Positions 1-8,597 of a stretch of DNA of 64,000 nt are shown here, piece by piece. The notes beneath the pieces were generated by a model. The model saw only the letters and a program-made list of their open reading frames with translations, had not been told where the DNA came from and ran no database searches. The translations under genes and the position numbers were made by a program. The first letter of the stretch is position 1. Every line of letters begins with the position of its first letter. The DNA is taken from NCBI RefSeq assembly GCF_000214035.2, contig NZ_AFHG01000031.1:31886-95885 (forward strand), in the 5' to 3' direction. Source of the stretch: Methyloversatilis universalis FAM5 (GTDB lineage Bacteria; Pseudomonadota; Gammaproteobacteria; Burkholderiales; Rhodocyclaceae).

Positions 1-1
1 G

Positions 2-712
2 CGCACCGGCGAATACCTCGACATCGTCCGCCGCACCTGGACCTCGGACCAGCCCTTCGACTACGAAGGCAAGTACTTCACCATCAAGGGCGGCTTCTCG
101 CCGGTCAAGCCGCTGCAGGCGCCGCACATTCCGATTTCCTTCGGCGGCTCGTCGGACGCGGCCTATCACATCGCGGTGCGCCACGCCGACCTCTACGCCT
201 TCTGGGGTGAGCCGCTGGTCGACGCGAAGGAACAGGTGGCCAAGCTGCACGCGGCGGCCGCGGCTGCCGGCGTCGCTTCGCCGCGCATCAGCCTGTCGGT
301 GCGGCTCATCGTCGGCCCGACCGAAGAGATCGCGTGGCAGCGCGCGCACGACATCGTCGGTGCGCTGAAGAAGAACTATCAAGCGGTGCCCGGCCGGGTG
401 CAGGGCACCGGCACCCAGCGCCTGCTGGCGGCCGCCGAGCGCGGCGAGCGCCATGACCGCGCGCTGTGGATGCCCACCGCCAGCGCGGTCGGCGGCACGC
501 ACGATTCGACTGCGCTGGTTGGTACGCCGGACACCGTCGTTCAGGCGCTGCTCGACTACCACGACATCGGCGTCACCACCTTCCTGAACCGCGGCTACGA
601 CCCGCTGCACGACACGCTGGACTACGGCCGCTGGATCATTCCGGTGGTGCGCGAAGAAGCGCGCCGTCGTGCGCAGCAGAAAGCCGAACAGGCGCGCCGC
701 AGCGCCGCCTGA
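2..712 (+). CDS. LLM-class flavin-dependent monooxygenase, 5' end missing
   Basis: The reading frame is open from the first bases of the window, so the N-terminus lies outside; about 236 residues remain. The C-terminal part closely matches the next gene (746-1837): both share the GGSSDAAY block, the SLSVRLI segment and the TFLNRGYDPL block. It belongs to the bacterial luciferase-like (SsuD/alkanesulfonate monooxygenase) superfamily, FMNH2-dependent TIM-barrel enzymes that typically release sulfite from organosulfonates. The basic, Ala/Arg-rich tail is also shared with its neighbour. Substrate cannot be assigned. It probably forms a tandem pair with the next gene, 33 bp downstream. The family assignment is firm; the sulfonate role is inferred from neighbouring transporters. 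Confidence 0.85.
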   Translation, partial: RTGEYLDIVRRTWTSDQPFDYEGKYFTIKGGFSPVKPLQAPHIPISFGGSSDAAYHIAVRHADLYAFWGEPLVDAKEQVAKLHAAAAAAGVASPRISLSVRLIVGPTEEIAWQRAHDIVGALKKNYQAVPGRVQGTGTQRLLAAAERGERHDRALWMPTASAVGGTHDSTALVGTPDTVVQALLDYHDIGVTTFLNRGYDPLHDTLDYGRWIIPVVREEARRRAQQKAEQARRSAA

Positions 713-745
713 AACCGCACGACCCATTATCGAAAGGACACGACC

Positions 746-1837
746 ATGGCCGTCGAATTCGTCGGGGGGCTGTTCCCCCGCAACCAGCTGGCGCCGCGTG
801 GCGCCTACGGACAGAAGCCCGACCTGAACTACCTGCGCGATCTGGCGCGCGCCCACGAACACGCCGGCTTCGACCGCGTGCTCATCGCCAACGGCGGACC
901 GGACCCGGCTGTGCTGGCCGCCTATGCCGCGTCGCAGACCGAGCGCCTGGGCTTCATGATCGCGCACCGTCCGGGGCTGGTGGCGCCCACCGTGGCGGCG
1001 CGCGCCTTCGCCACGCTGGACCACGTCACCGGTGGCCGCATCCGGCTGCACGCCATCACTGGCCACGCCGCCGAACCGGAGCACGGCGACACCCTCACCG
1101 ACAAGAACGAGCGCTACGCGCAGGCCGACGAGTACCTCGACATCGTGCGCCGCAGCTGGACCGAAGACGCGCCCTTCGACTACGAGGGCAAGTACTTCAA
1201 CGTGAAAGGGGCGTACTCGGCGCTCAAGCCGCTGCAGAAGCCGCACGTGCCGATCTCGCTCGGCGGGTCGAGCGACGCCGCCTACCGCGTCGCCGTGAAG
1301 CACACCGACCTGTACGCGCTGTGGGCCGAGCCGCTCGTCGACATCAGGGCGCGCATCGACAAGCTGAAGGCGATTGCCGCCGAAGTCGGCGTCGAGGCAC
1401 CGCGGGTCAGCCTGTCGGTGCGCCTCATCATCGGCGAGACCGAAGACCTGGCCTGGGCCAAGGCGAAGGACATCGCGGCCACGCTCAAGCGCAACCACGA
1501 CGCCAACGTGGCGCGCATCGACCGCGGCCACAGCGGAGGCGCGCAGCGTCAGGTCGATGTGGCCGAACGCGGCGAGGTGCACGACAAGGCGCTGTACTAC
1601 GGTACGTCGAGCGCCATCGGTTTCGGCACGGACTCGACCTCGCTGGTCGGCACGCCGGACACCATCGTCGAATCGCTGCTCGCCTACTATGACCTCGGTG
1701 TCACCACCTTCCTGAACCGTGGCTACGACCCGCTGTACGACGCCATCGACTACGGCCGCTGGATCATCCCGGCGGTGCGCGAGGAGGTGGCCCGTCGCGA
1801 GCAGGCGGCTGGGCGCCGGCAGTCTGCTGCCGCTTAA
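746..1837 (+). CDS. LLM-class flavin-dependent monooxygenase (SsuD-like)
   Basis: A 363-residue cytoplasmic protein of the luciferase-like monooxygenase family, close to the usual SsuD length of about 380. An AAGGACA ribosome site lies just before the ATG. Family landmarks include the N-terminal beta strand, the barrel segment ending TGGRIRLHAITG, the GGSSDAAYR phosphate-binding-type block and the VRLIIGETEDLAW segment. In that last segment the conserved SsuD arginine is kept, but the position of the SsuD histidine (His228 in E. coli) is Ile, so canonical alkanesulfonate chemistry is doubtful. It is a close paralogue of the truncated gene before it. A role in C-S bond cleavage of a small organosulfur compound fits the sulfonate-type ABC operon downstream. 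The required flavin reductase is not in the window. Confidence 0.88.
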   Translation: MAVEFVGGLFPRNQLAPRGAYGQKPDLNYLRDLARAHEHAGFDRVLIANGGPDPAVLAAYAASQTERLGFMIAHRPGLVAPTVAARAFATLDHVTGGRIRLHAITGHAAEPEHGDTLTDKNERYAQADEYLDIVRRSWTEDAPFDYEGKYFNVKGAYSALKPLQKPHVPISLGGSSDAAYRVAVKHTDLYALWAEPLVDIRARIDKLKAIAAEVGVEAPRVSLSVRLIIGETEDLAWAKAKDIAATLKRNHDANVARIDRGHSGGAQRQVDVAERGEVHDKALYYGTSSAIGFGTDSTSLVGTPDTIVESLLAYYDLGVTTFLNRGYDPLYDAIDYGRWIIPAVREEVARREQAAGRRQSAAA

Positions 1838-1844
1838 GGACAGT

Positions 1845-1869
1845 GTCCGGTGCCCGCAAGGGGCCGGAC
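1845..1869 (+). terminator. Stem-loop after LLM gene
   Basis: GTCCGG (1845-1850) pairs with CCGGAC (1864-1869). Inside them CCC/GGG enclose a GCAA tetraloop. It lies 8 bp after the stop at 1837. No U-tract follows, so this may be a 3'-end stabilising structure or a Rho-assisted terminator. Confidence 0.5.
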
Positions 1870-1995
1870 GCGCTGCCGGCCAGTCCTCCGTGGCGGCCAC
1901 TGCGGCATGAGGGCATGAGCGACGATGAGGGCGCCCGGTGGCCGAAAGGCGGTATCGTTACGCGGTGTCGTTCCCGTCCGAGTCGTGCCTCCGCC

Positions 1996-2337
1996 ATGAG
2001 CCTTGCCGTCGTCTGCCTCTGTGCCGAATGGTGCGGAACCTGTCGTGATTTCCGCGTCCTTTTCGACGGCGTCGCCACCCAGTGGCCCGACGCCGGTTTC
2101 GTCTGGGCCGACGTGGAAACTCACGAGAACCTGCTCGACGATCTGGATCTAGAGATCGAGAATTTCCCCACGGTACTGATCGCCTCCGGTGAGGGGGGCA
2201 CCCTGCATTTCGCCGGCCCGATCACGCCCTTTGCCGATACGCTGCAGCGTCTGTGCCGCACCGCGGCCGCCGGCGATCTGCCCGCCCTCGATGCGCCGTC
2301 CTGGCTCACCTTGCTGAGCACCCTGACCCGGGCATAG
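1996..2337 (+). CDS. Thioredoxin-fold protein with CGTC active site
   Basis: A 113-residue protein. The ATG at 1996 was chosen because the thioredoxin fold starts directly there; the longer in-frame extension upstream is low-complexity. The first strand leads to a WCGTC motif, the thioredoxin-type CxxC redox centre, here with Gly-Thr between the cysteines. It is followed by the strand AGFVWADVETH and by a FPTVLIA segment that supplies the usual cis-proline. No signal peptide is apparent, so it is probably cytoplasmic. It sits alone between the LLM pair and the sulfonate-type ABC operon. It could supply thiol reduction during sulfur assimilation, but that is inference. The fold call is good; the specific partner is unknown. 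Confidence 0.75.
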   Translation: MSLAVVCLCAEWCGTCRDFRVLFDGVATQWPDAGFVWADVETHENLLDDLDLEIENFPTVLIASGEGGTLHFAGPITPFADTLQRLCRTAAAGDLPALDAPSWLTLLSTLTRA

Positions 2338-2766
2338 GCGCGATCACCGATCGCGTTCTGCGGCTGAATTACCCACCTGCCGCTGGATCAAGGCCTCATC
2401 GCGAACGGTGTTCTCTCCTGCGGGGAATCGATGGTGTGGGTGAGATCACCGGTCGCGATGGGACCGCGAACGTTGCCATTGCCTGTAACGCTGTCGGCGG
2501 GATTCCGGCCGGTGGTCACCCCGACAGAAACACGGTGGGTCTGCTCACGGCGGACAGCGGTGCGCGGATTCGCGCAGCGCTGCGCGGAGATCGGCAGCGG
2601 AGGACGGCGGTACGACCCTCAGTGAATCGTCGTCGTGCCCATGAAACCTCGATGTGGCAACGATTTCGGTCGATTTCCCGAGCTTCGGCATCCTTCTTGC
2701 ACTGCAGCGGATATATCCGGTACGGACATCCCGTCCTGTCCGGTTGCTCGCAGCAGGAAGCTCATC
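2338..2766. other. Intergenic region upstream of the first ABC operon
   Basis: No credible gene is seen; the short open frames here are G+C-driven shadows. It contains one sigma-54-like site near the right end (2685-2701) and an imperfect long-range dyad (TGTCGG at 2502-2507, CCGACA at 2521-2526). An AGGAAG ribosome site lies at 2755-2760. Confidence 0.5.
2685..2701 (+). promoter_or_regulatory. Candidate sigma-54 promoter
   Basis: TCGGCATCCTTCTTGCA has GG (2687-2688) and GC (2699-2700) separated by exactly 10 bases. It matches TTGGCACG-N4-TTGCA at the -24 GGCA and at all of TTGCA, with mismatches at C7 and G8. It lies 66 bp before the start of the substrate-binding protein gene. Confidence 0.5.
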
Positions 2767-3930
2767 ATGTCGCTCTCAACCCGGCGCTTCGCCTGGGCCG
2801 TCGCCGCCGCCTTTTCGTTCGGCGCCTATCTGGTGCTGCGTCCGTCACCCGAACAGCCAGTGGCGCCAGTCGATGTGCAGCGCGGCGAAGCCGCCCGGCC
2901 CGTTGCGGCCGCCGCACCGCTGACCACGCTCACCATTGCCGCGATTTCGTCACCGCATCAGGGCCAGCAGGTGTTCAGCGGTGCAACCCAGATCATCCTG
3001 GAGCAGGGCTGGCTGGAGGCGGAACTGGCGCGCCGCGGTGTGGCGCTGAAGATTGAGCCGGTGTCGCCGGCGGTCGGCGGGCCGCAGATCAACGAGGGCT
3101 TCGCGGCCAAGCGCATCGATTTCGCGGCCTATGGCGATTTTCCGGCGCTGATCGCGAAGGCCGGCGGCGTGGACATCCGCACCGTGCTGTCGCCGGGGCA
3201 GGGCAACAACGCCTATCTGGTGGTGCGCAAGGGGCTGGCGGCGCAGTCGATACGCGACCTCAAGGGCAAGTCCATCGCCATTCACCGTGGCCGGCCCTGG
3301 GAACTCACCTTCGCCAAGCTGCTCGACGCGAACGGACTCACGCTGAGCGATTTCAAGATCTACAACCTGAACCCGCAGGCCGGCCACGCGGCGCTGGCGG
3401 CCGGCAAGGTGGACGCCACCTTCACGCTGAGCGAGGCGCTGGTGACCGAACAGCAGGGGGCCGGCCGCATCATCTGGTCGACCAAGGACGCGCCGCTGCA
3501 CTGGAAGATGCGCACCGGCCTGTGGGCGCGTCACGATTTCACCGAAGCGCATCCGGACATCACGACGCTGGTGGTGGCGGCCTACGTGAAGGCGGCGCAC
3601 TGGCAGGCGCAGGAGGAGAACCGCGACAAGGTGCTGCAGATGGCGTCGCGCGGCAACCTGCCGGTGGACCTGATCGCGCGCGACTACGATGACCCGCGCC
3701 TGGGCTGGAAGGACCGTTTCTCGCCGCTGCTCGACGGCTTCTACCGCCAGCACTTCAGCGACGTGGCCGAATACATCCATGCCAACGGCCTGGTGCAGAA
3801 GCGGGTGCCGGTCGAGGACATCATCGACGACCGTTTCCTGGCTGCGGCGCTGCGCGAACTGTCCGCCGGCGGTCTGTCGCTCGACGGCTACTGGACGCCG
3901 CAGGCCGAACAGAAGGTGGCGGCCCGGTGA
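2767..3930 (+). CDS. Aliphatic-sulfonate-type ABC transporter substrate-binding protein
   Basis: A 387-residue exported solute-binding protein of the SsuA/NrtA family (NMT1-like fold). The ATG at 2767 follows an AGGAAG Shine-Dalgarno site; an earlier in-frame ATG at 2635 lacks one. An N-terminal hydrophobic segment (about residues 5-24) is a signal peptide or an uncleaved membrane anchor. A linker rich in Ala and Pro follows, then the binding domain beginning TTLTIAAISSP. Segments typical of the family include DLKGKSIAIHRG and AALAAGKVDATF. It should bind an organosulfonate or related anion in the periplasm and deliver it to the two permeases encoded directly downstream. The stop overlaps the GTG start of the first permease by 4 bases, implying translational coupling. 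Confidence 0.85.
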   Translation: MSLSTRRFAWAVAAAFSFGAYLVLRPSPEQPVAPVDVQRGEAARPVAAAAPLTTLTIAAISSPHQGQQVFSGATQIILEQGWLEAELARRGVALKIEPVSPAVGGPQINEGFAAKRIDFAAYGDFPALIAKAGGVDIRTVLSPGQGNNAYLVVRKGLAAQSIRDLKGKSIAIHRGRPWELTFAKLLDANGLTLSDFKIYNLNPQAGHAALAAGKVDATFTLSEALVTEQQGAGRIIWSTKDAPLHWKMRTGLWARHDFTEAHPDITTLVVAAYVKAAHWQAQEENRDKVLQMASRGNLPVDLIARDYDDPRLGWKDRFSPLLDGFYRQHFSDVAEYIHANGLVQKRVPVEDIIDDRFLAAALRELSAGGLSLDGYWTPQAEQKVAAR

Positions 3931-4718
3931 GTGCTGCGCGCATCGAAGAAGCCACGCTGCGCCGTATCGTCATGGTGGCGTCGCCGCTGGCGGTGCTGCT
4001 GGCCTGGCAGGTGCTGAGCGCAGCGCGGGTGTTTCCGCCCGAGGTGCTGGTGTCGCCACAGGCGGTGCTCGCGGCCTTTGGCCAGCTCACTGCCTCCGGC
4101 GAACTGGCCCGTCATCTGGGCGAAAGCCTGCAGCGTCTGCTGTGGGGCTTCTCGATCGGCAGCGGCGCCGGGCTGCTGTTCGGTCTGGCGGCCGCACTGT
4201 CGCCGACCTTCGCGCGGCTGTTCGACCCGCTGTTCCAGGCGCTGCGCCAGGTGCCGGTGCTGGCCTTCATTCCGCTGCTCATTCTGCTGTTCGGCATCGA
4301 CGAGGTGTTCAAGATCGTCATCATCGCCAAGGCGGCCTTCTTCCCGACCGCACTGTCCACGCTGGACGGCGTGCGCGGTGTGCCCAGGGCCTGGTTCGAG
4401 GTGGCGCGCATCTACCGTACGCCGCTGCCCTCGCTGGTGTGGCGGGTACTGATACCGGCCACGGTACCGTCCGTGCTGTCCGGCGTGCGGCTCAGCCTGA
4501 CCCGTGCCTGGCTGGTGCTGGTGGCGGCCGAACTGATCGTGGCCGACAGCGGCATCGGGCAGATGATGGAAATGGGCCGCCAGATGTTCCGGCTCGACGT
4601 GGTCATGGTGGGCGTGGTCGTGTGCGGCGTCATCGGTTTCGCGCTCGACCGCGGTTTCGTGCTGCTGCAGGCACGTCTTCTGCGCTGGCGTGCCCAGCCG
4701 GCAGGAGCGGAGGCATGA
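3927..4718 (+). CDS. ABC transporter permease (SsuC-type), first copy
   Basis: A 263-residue integral membrane permease of the binding-protein-dependent family with about six transmembrane helices. It starts at GTG in the GTGA overlap with the preceding stop. The EAA-type coupling loop, which docks on the ATPase, is visible at roughly residues 158-180 (FEVARIYRTPLPSLVWRVLI). PLFQALRQVPVLAFIPLL is the usual SsuC/TauC segment before it. It most likely pairs with the next permease as a heterodimer, because two different permease genes lie between one binding protein and one ATPase; most sulfonate systems use one permease as a homodimer. Confidence 0.87.
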   Translation: MSAARIEEATLRRIVMVASPLAVLLAWQVLSAARVFPPEVLVSPQAVLAAFGQLTASGELARHLGESLQRLLWGFSIGSGAGLLFGLAAALSPTFARLFDPLFQALRQVPVLAFIPLLILLFGIDEVFKIVIIAKAAFFPTALSTLDGVRGVPRAWFEVARIYRTPLPSLVWRVLIPATVPSVLSGVRLSLTRAWLVLVAAELIVADSGIGQMMEMGRQMFRLDVVMVGVVVCGVIGFALDRGFVLLQARLLRWRAQPAGAEA

Positions 4719-5506
4719 GTGCGGCGCTGCGCAGGTACGGCGGCGGTCTGCCGGCCCGCATCGCACTCGGCCTGCTGGTGCCGCTGGCGCTGATCCTGCT
4801 GTGGGATCACCAGGCGCGCCACGGTGGCGAGCATGCGTTCGCCTTCGTGTCCGCGGCCCAGGTGGCCGGCGCACTGCGCGAACTGTGGCAATCCGGCGAT
4901 CTGCTCACCGCCTACGGCAACAGTCTGCGCAATGCCTTCGGCGGGCTGTTCTGGGGCAGCGTGACCGGGCTCGCGGTGGGTTCGGCGATGGCGCTGCTGC
5001 GGCCGGTTGACTGGGTGCTCACGCCGCTGTACCACGGCCTGCGCCAGGTGCCGCTGCTCGGCTGGCTGCCGCTGATCGGGCTGTGGTTCGGCAGTGGCGA
5101 TCTGTCCAAGGTGATCGTGGTGTCGCTGTCCGCCTTCTATCCGGCGGTGCTCTACACCTACGAGGGGCTCAAGGGCGTCGAGGCACGCATGCTCGAGGTC
5201 GGCCGGCTGTACCGGCTCACGCCGTGGCAGACCTTCTGGCGCATCCGCTGGCCGTCGGCGCTGCCGTCCATCTTCACCGGCCTGCTGCAGTCGGTGGCCT
5301 TCGCCTGGATCGCGACGATAGGCGTCGAACTGCTGTTCCCGACCGGCTTCGGGCTGGGCACCGTGATGCAGCACGGTCAGCTGCAGGCGCGGCTGGACAT
5401 CGTGGTGGTGTGTATCGCGGTGGTCGGCCTGACCGGCTTCGCGATCAATCTGCTGGTGGCCCGCCTGAGCCGGCACGCCCTGCGCTGGCGACCGGTGCGC
5501 ACCTGA
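4715..5506 (+). CDS. ABC transporter permease (SsuC-type), second copy
   Basis: A 263-residue permease, the same length as its neighbour. Its ATG lies inside the ATGA overlap with the preceding gene. Multiple hydrophobic helices and the EAA coupling loop (about residues 160-182, MLEVGRLYRLTPWQTFWRI) place it in the SsuC/TauC family. It is clearly paralogous to the first permease (shared GLRQVPLLGWLPL-like segment) but well diverged. The paired arrangement suggests a heterodimeric membrane channel for the sulfonate-type transporter. The ATPase gene follows after 38 bp. Confidence 0.87.
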   Translation: MSAALRRYGGGLPARIALGLLVPLALILLWDHQARHGGEHAFAFVSAAQVAGALRELWQSGDLLTAYGNSLRNAFGGLFWGSVTGLAVGSAMALLRPVDWVLTPLYHGLRQVPLLGWLPLIGLWFGSGDLSKVIVVSLSAFYPAVLYTYEGLKGVEARMLEVGRLYRLTPWQTFWRIRWPSALPSIFTGLLQSVAFAWIATIGVELLFPTGFGLGTVMQHGQLQARLDIVVVCIAVVGLTGFAINLLVARLSRHALRWRPVRT

Positions 5507-5544
5507 GCTGGCCCGCTTCGCCCCCTGAATTCCGGAACCTCGAC

Positions 5545-6396
5545 ATGAACATCGATTCGCGCGCCGCGGTGCGCACCCCTGAACAGCCGGCGCTCCGCTC
5601 CGGCGCGCTGCAGCTGAAGGAGGTGCGCAAGCGCTTCCTGTTCGATCAGCGCGAACTGACTGTGCTGACCGGCCTGAACCTCGACGTGCGTCCGGGCGAA
5701 TTCCTCAGCATCGTCGGCCCCTCCGGTTGCGGAAAGTCGACGCTGCTGCGACTGATCGCCAGCCTGGACGATGACTATGAAGGCCATATCGCGCTCGACG
5801 GTCGTCGCGTCGCCGGCACCTCGCTCGAACGCGGCCTGGTGTTCCAGGACCATCGGCTGTTCCCGTGGATGACGCTGGAACAGAACGTGGCGTTCGCGCT
5901 GATCCGGCGCGACATGTCGGCCGCGGCGCGCGACCGCCTGGTGCGCGAGCACATCGCGCTGGTCGGCCTGAGCGGCTTCGAGCAGGCCTATCCGCACCAG
6001 CTGTCGGGCGGCATGAGCCAGCGCGCCGCCATCGCCCGGGCGCTGGTGAACGAACCCAAGGTGCTGCTGCTGGACGAGCCCTTCGGCGCGCTCGACGCGC
6101 TGACCCGGGTGCATCTGCAGACCGAGCTGCAGCGCATCTGGATGAGCCAGGGCTCGACCATGATCATGATCACCCACGACGTCGACGAGGCGCTCTACCT
6201 CGGTGACCGGGTGGCGGTGATGCAGGCGCATCCGGGCCGCATTGCGCACATCGTCGATGTCGATCTGCCGCATCCGCGCGACCGCGCCGCACCGCTGCTG
6301 CATCGGCTCAAGGACGACATCCTGGCCGAACTGACCGCCACCGACGCGCCGCGCGGCGAGGCGGTGGTGCCGCTGACCCGGCGCCGGCCAGGCTGA
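5545..6396 (+). CDS. ABC transporter ATP-binding protein (SsuB-type)
   Basis: A 283-residue ATPase that energises the transporter encoded by the three genes before it. Visible motifs are Walker A GPSGCGKST (residues 58-66), the Q-loop at Gln101, the signature LSGGM (153-157), Walker B VLLLDEP (173-179) and the switch His211. The DALTR segment after Walker B and the FPWMTLEQNV segment are typical of the SsuB/TauB/NrtD anion-importer branch. A poorly conserved N-terminal leader of about 20 residues precedes the first strand. The coding sequence starts at an ATG preceded by only a weak ribosome site (GGAACC). Confidence 0.9.
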   Translation: MNIDSRAAVRTPEQPALRSGALQLKEVRKRFLFDQRELTVLTGLNLDVRPGEFLSIVGPSGCGKSTLLRLIASLDDDYEGHIALDGRRVAGTSLERGLVFQDHRLFPWMTLEQNVAFALIRRDMSAAARDRLVREHIALVGLSGFEQAYPHQLSGGMSQRAAIARALVNEPKVLLLDEPFGALDALTRVHLQTELQRIWMSQGSTMIMITHDVDEALYLGDRVAVMQAHPGRIAHIVDVDLPHPRDRAAPLLHRLKDDILAELTATDAPRGEAVVPLTRRRPG

Positions 6397-6435
6397 TCGC
6401 ATTCCCATCATCCCGTCGTACCCGAGGAGTTTCCG

Positions 6436-7404
6436 ATGTCGCCTACTTTCTACTGGCGCCTGCCCGGCGCGGACGATGCGCGCAACCGCGCCTTCGACGC
6501 GCTGGCGGCCGGCAACGCGCCGCGCCTGCCTGCGGCCAACGACCTGCGGCATGGCCGCTACGGCAGTTTCGATCACGTGGTTCAGGTGGCGCGCGCCGCC
6601 GAACTGGTGGCCTTTGACGGTCTGGTCGCCAGTGACGACCCGGAAGGCGACGCCGCCCTCATCGTGCTCGGTGCGCTGGCGCGCGAGGTGCGCAGGCTGA
6701 AACTGGTCGCCACCTTCAGCCCCGGTGCCGGCTCTGCGGTGTATGCGGCGAAGAAGGCGGTGAGCTTCCAGCGCTACAGCGGCAACCGCTTCGGCTGGGC
6801 GCTCGAATCGTCGGACGATGCGGCGCGCCGGCGCCGGCTCGGCGATTTCGTCGGCAGCGGCGACCTCGGCGCACGGCTCGAGGATTTCGTCACCGTGGCG
6901 CGTGGCGTGATCGAGTCCGCGCACTTCAGTCACGACGGTCCTTTCTTCTCGGTGCTGGAGGGCGGCTTCCAGGGGCCGCTGTCCGGCCGTCCCTTTCCCG
7001 AACTGACGCTGGCCGGCGATGGCGCCGAAGCCATCGAGCGTTCGGCGCGGCTGGCCGACGTGCACGCCTTCACGCTGGGCGAGGCGCTGAGCGAGCGCAT
7101 CGCGCTGCTGCGCGAGGCCGCGCTTCGCGCGGGCCGCTCGCCGCAGGTGGCGCTGCGCGCCCGCATCGTGTCGCACGACGACGGCGCGCGTGCCCGGCTG
7201 GAAGCCGAGCGCGCAGGTCTGGCCCATGCGCCGGACCTGCTGGTCGGCAGCTACGACGAACTGGCCGCGCGCATCGTCGCGCTGCACCGGCAGGGCGTCG
7301 ATCGTTTCGAACTGTCCTCACCGCGTTCGCTCGACGAGGTGTATCGCGTCGGCGAACACCTTCTGCCGCGCGTGCGGCAACTGCTCGGCAGGAAGGCCGC
7401 CTGA
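6436..7404 (+). CDS. Divergent short LLM-class flavoprotein-like protein
   Basis: A 322-residue protein, shorter than the 363-398 residues of its paralogues. It begins with the luciferase-family strand TFYWRLPG and ends with a family-like C-terminal segment (YRVGEHLLPRVRQLL). The central region lacks the GGSSDAA-type phosphate block and the ITGG-type segment seen in the neighbours. A strong GAGGAG ribosome site precedes the ATG. Only two bases separate its stop from the start of the full-length LLM monooxygenase at 7407. It could be a non-catalytic partner subunit, as LuxB is to LuxA, or a degenerate enzyme. No precise function is assigned. Confidence 0.72.
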   Translation: MSPTFYWRLPGADDARNRAFDALAAGNAPRLPAANDLRHGRYGSFDHVVQVARAAELVAFDGLVASDDPEGDAALIVLGALAREVRRLKLVATFSPGAGSAVYAAKKAVSFQRYSGNRFGWALESSDDAARRRRLGDFVGSGDLGARLEDFVTVARGVIESAHFSHDGPFFSVLEGGFQGPLSGRPFPELTLAGDGAEAIERSARLADVHAFTLGEALSERIALLREAALRAGRSPQVALRARIVSHDDGARARLEAERAGLAHAPDLLVGSYDELAARIVALHRQGVDRFELSSPRSLDEVYRVGEHLLPRVRQLLGRKAA

Positions 7405-7406
7405 TC

Positions 7407-8597
7407 ATGACCCACGCTTCATCCACCGCACAGACCATCGATTTCTTCTGGCGCCTGCCCACGCATGGCGACATCAGCACCGTGCGCAGGCCGCAGTCGA
7501 CCCGCGGCGACTGGTGGCCGCTGCGCGACGGCAATCAGGCGCCGGGCCTGCTGTACGGCGAACCGGATGGCAGCAGCTACATCGACCACCTGGCACAGAT
7601 CGCAAAGGCGGCCGAAATTTCCGGCTTCCAGGGCGGCCTCATTCCGTCCTTCCCGATGACTGATGACCCCTGGGTGATCGCCGCCCACCTCGCGCGCGAA
7701 ACGAAAACCTTCCGCTTCATGCTGGCTTTCCAGCCGGGCTTCCTGAATCCGGTCGAGGCGGCGCGCATGTCCGCCACGCTGCAGCGCGTGAGCGGCGACC
7801 GCATGCTGTTCAACATCATCACCGGCGGTGGCGGCCCGGCCCAGCTGTGGTGGGGTGACCGCTTTTCGCACGACGACCGCTACGGCCGCACCACCGAGTT
7901 CCTCGACATCTTCAAGGGGGTCTGGAAGGGTGACGGCCCCTTCGATTACGACGGCCGCTTCTACCAGGTGGAGCAGGGCAGGCTGCCGCAGGCGCTGGCG
8001 TCCACCGGGTTGCCGGAAATCTATTTCTCCGGCTCTTCGGATGCCGCGCTGGCTTCGGCGTCGAAGCACGCCGATTTCTATCTGTCCTGGCTGGAACCTT
8101 TCGATCAGGTGGCCGAGAAGTTCGCCCGGGTGAAGGCGCGCACTGCGGCGCTGGGCCGGCGCATCCGGTGCGCGATCCGCGTCGACATCATCGCGCGGCC
8201 GACCGAAGAGGAAGCGTGGGCCGACGTGAAGGCCGGCTTCGAATCGCTCGGCCCGGAACGCCGAGATGCCTTCCGCCAGAGCGGTGGCGACTCGGTGGGC
8301 GTCAGCCGTCAGGCGGGCTACCGCCCGGCTGACGCGCAGCGCTACGAGGACCTCATCATCGCCCCCAATCTGTGGGCCGGCTTCAGCCTGCTGCGCGGCG
8401 GCCCGGCCATCGGCATCGTCGGGTCCTACGAACAGGCGGCACAGAAACTGGACGAACTGATCGCACTGGGCGCCGACGGCTTCATCCTCGCCGGCACGCC
8501 GCATCTGGAAGAGGCCTACCGGATCGGCGAGGAAGTGCTGCCGCTGGTCACCGGCAAGGGGCGCATCGAGCGCGCCGGCCTGCGCGCGGTGGGCTGA
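7407..8597 (+). CDS. LLM-class flavin-dependent alkanesulfonate-type monooxygenase
   Basis: A 396-residue FMNH2-dependent monooxygenase and the best SsuD-like match in the window by layout. The N-terminal FFWRLPTHGD resembles the SsuD opening. The barrel contains GDRMLFNIITGGGG, the SHDDRYGRTTEFLDI helix and the FSGSSDAAL block, and the C-terminal region has PNLWAGFSLLRGG and HLEEAYRIGEEVLPL. In the IRVDIIARPTEEEAW segment the SsuD arginine is conserved but its partner histidine is replaced by Asp. It is expected to cleave an organosulfonate to an aldehyde plus sulfite in the cytoplasm, using reduced flavin from a separate reductase. It is the last gene of the ABC operon and is tightly coupled to the short LLM-like gene. 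It converges on the SfnB-like gene. Confidence 0.88.
   Translation: MTHASSTAQTIDFFWRLPTHGDISTVRRPQSTRGDWWPLRDGNQAPGLLYGEPDGSSYIDHLAQIAKAAEISGFQGGLIPSFPMTDDPWVIAAHLARETKTFRFMLAFQPGFLNPVEAARMSATLQRVSGDRMLFNIITGGGGPAQLWWGDRFSHDDRYGRTTEFLDIFKGVWKGDGPFDYDGRFYQVEQGRLPQALASTGLPEIYFSGSSDAALASASKHADFYLSWLEPFDQVAEKFARVKARTAALGRRIRCAIRVDIIARPTEEEAWADVKAGFESLGPERRDAFRQSGGDSVGVSRQAGYRPADAQRYEDLIIAPNLWAGFSLLRGGPAIGIVGSYEQAAQKLDELIALGADGFILAGTPHLEEAYRIGEEVLPLVTGKGRIERAGLRAVG

Noticed and set aside
466-1692. A 408-residue plus-strand open frame overlapping two LLM genes
   Set aside because: Arg/Ala-rich composition and full overlap with two family-matched genes.
2253-3056. A 267-residue open frame bridging the thioredoxin-like and binding-protein genes
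   Set aside because: It overlaps both better-supported genes and has only low-complexity Arg/Gly/Ala content.
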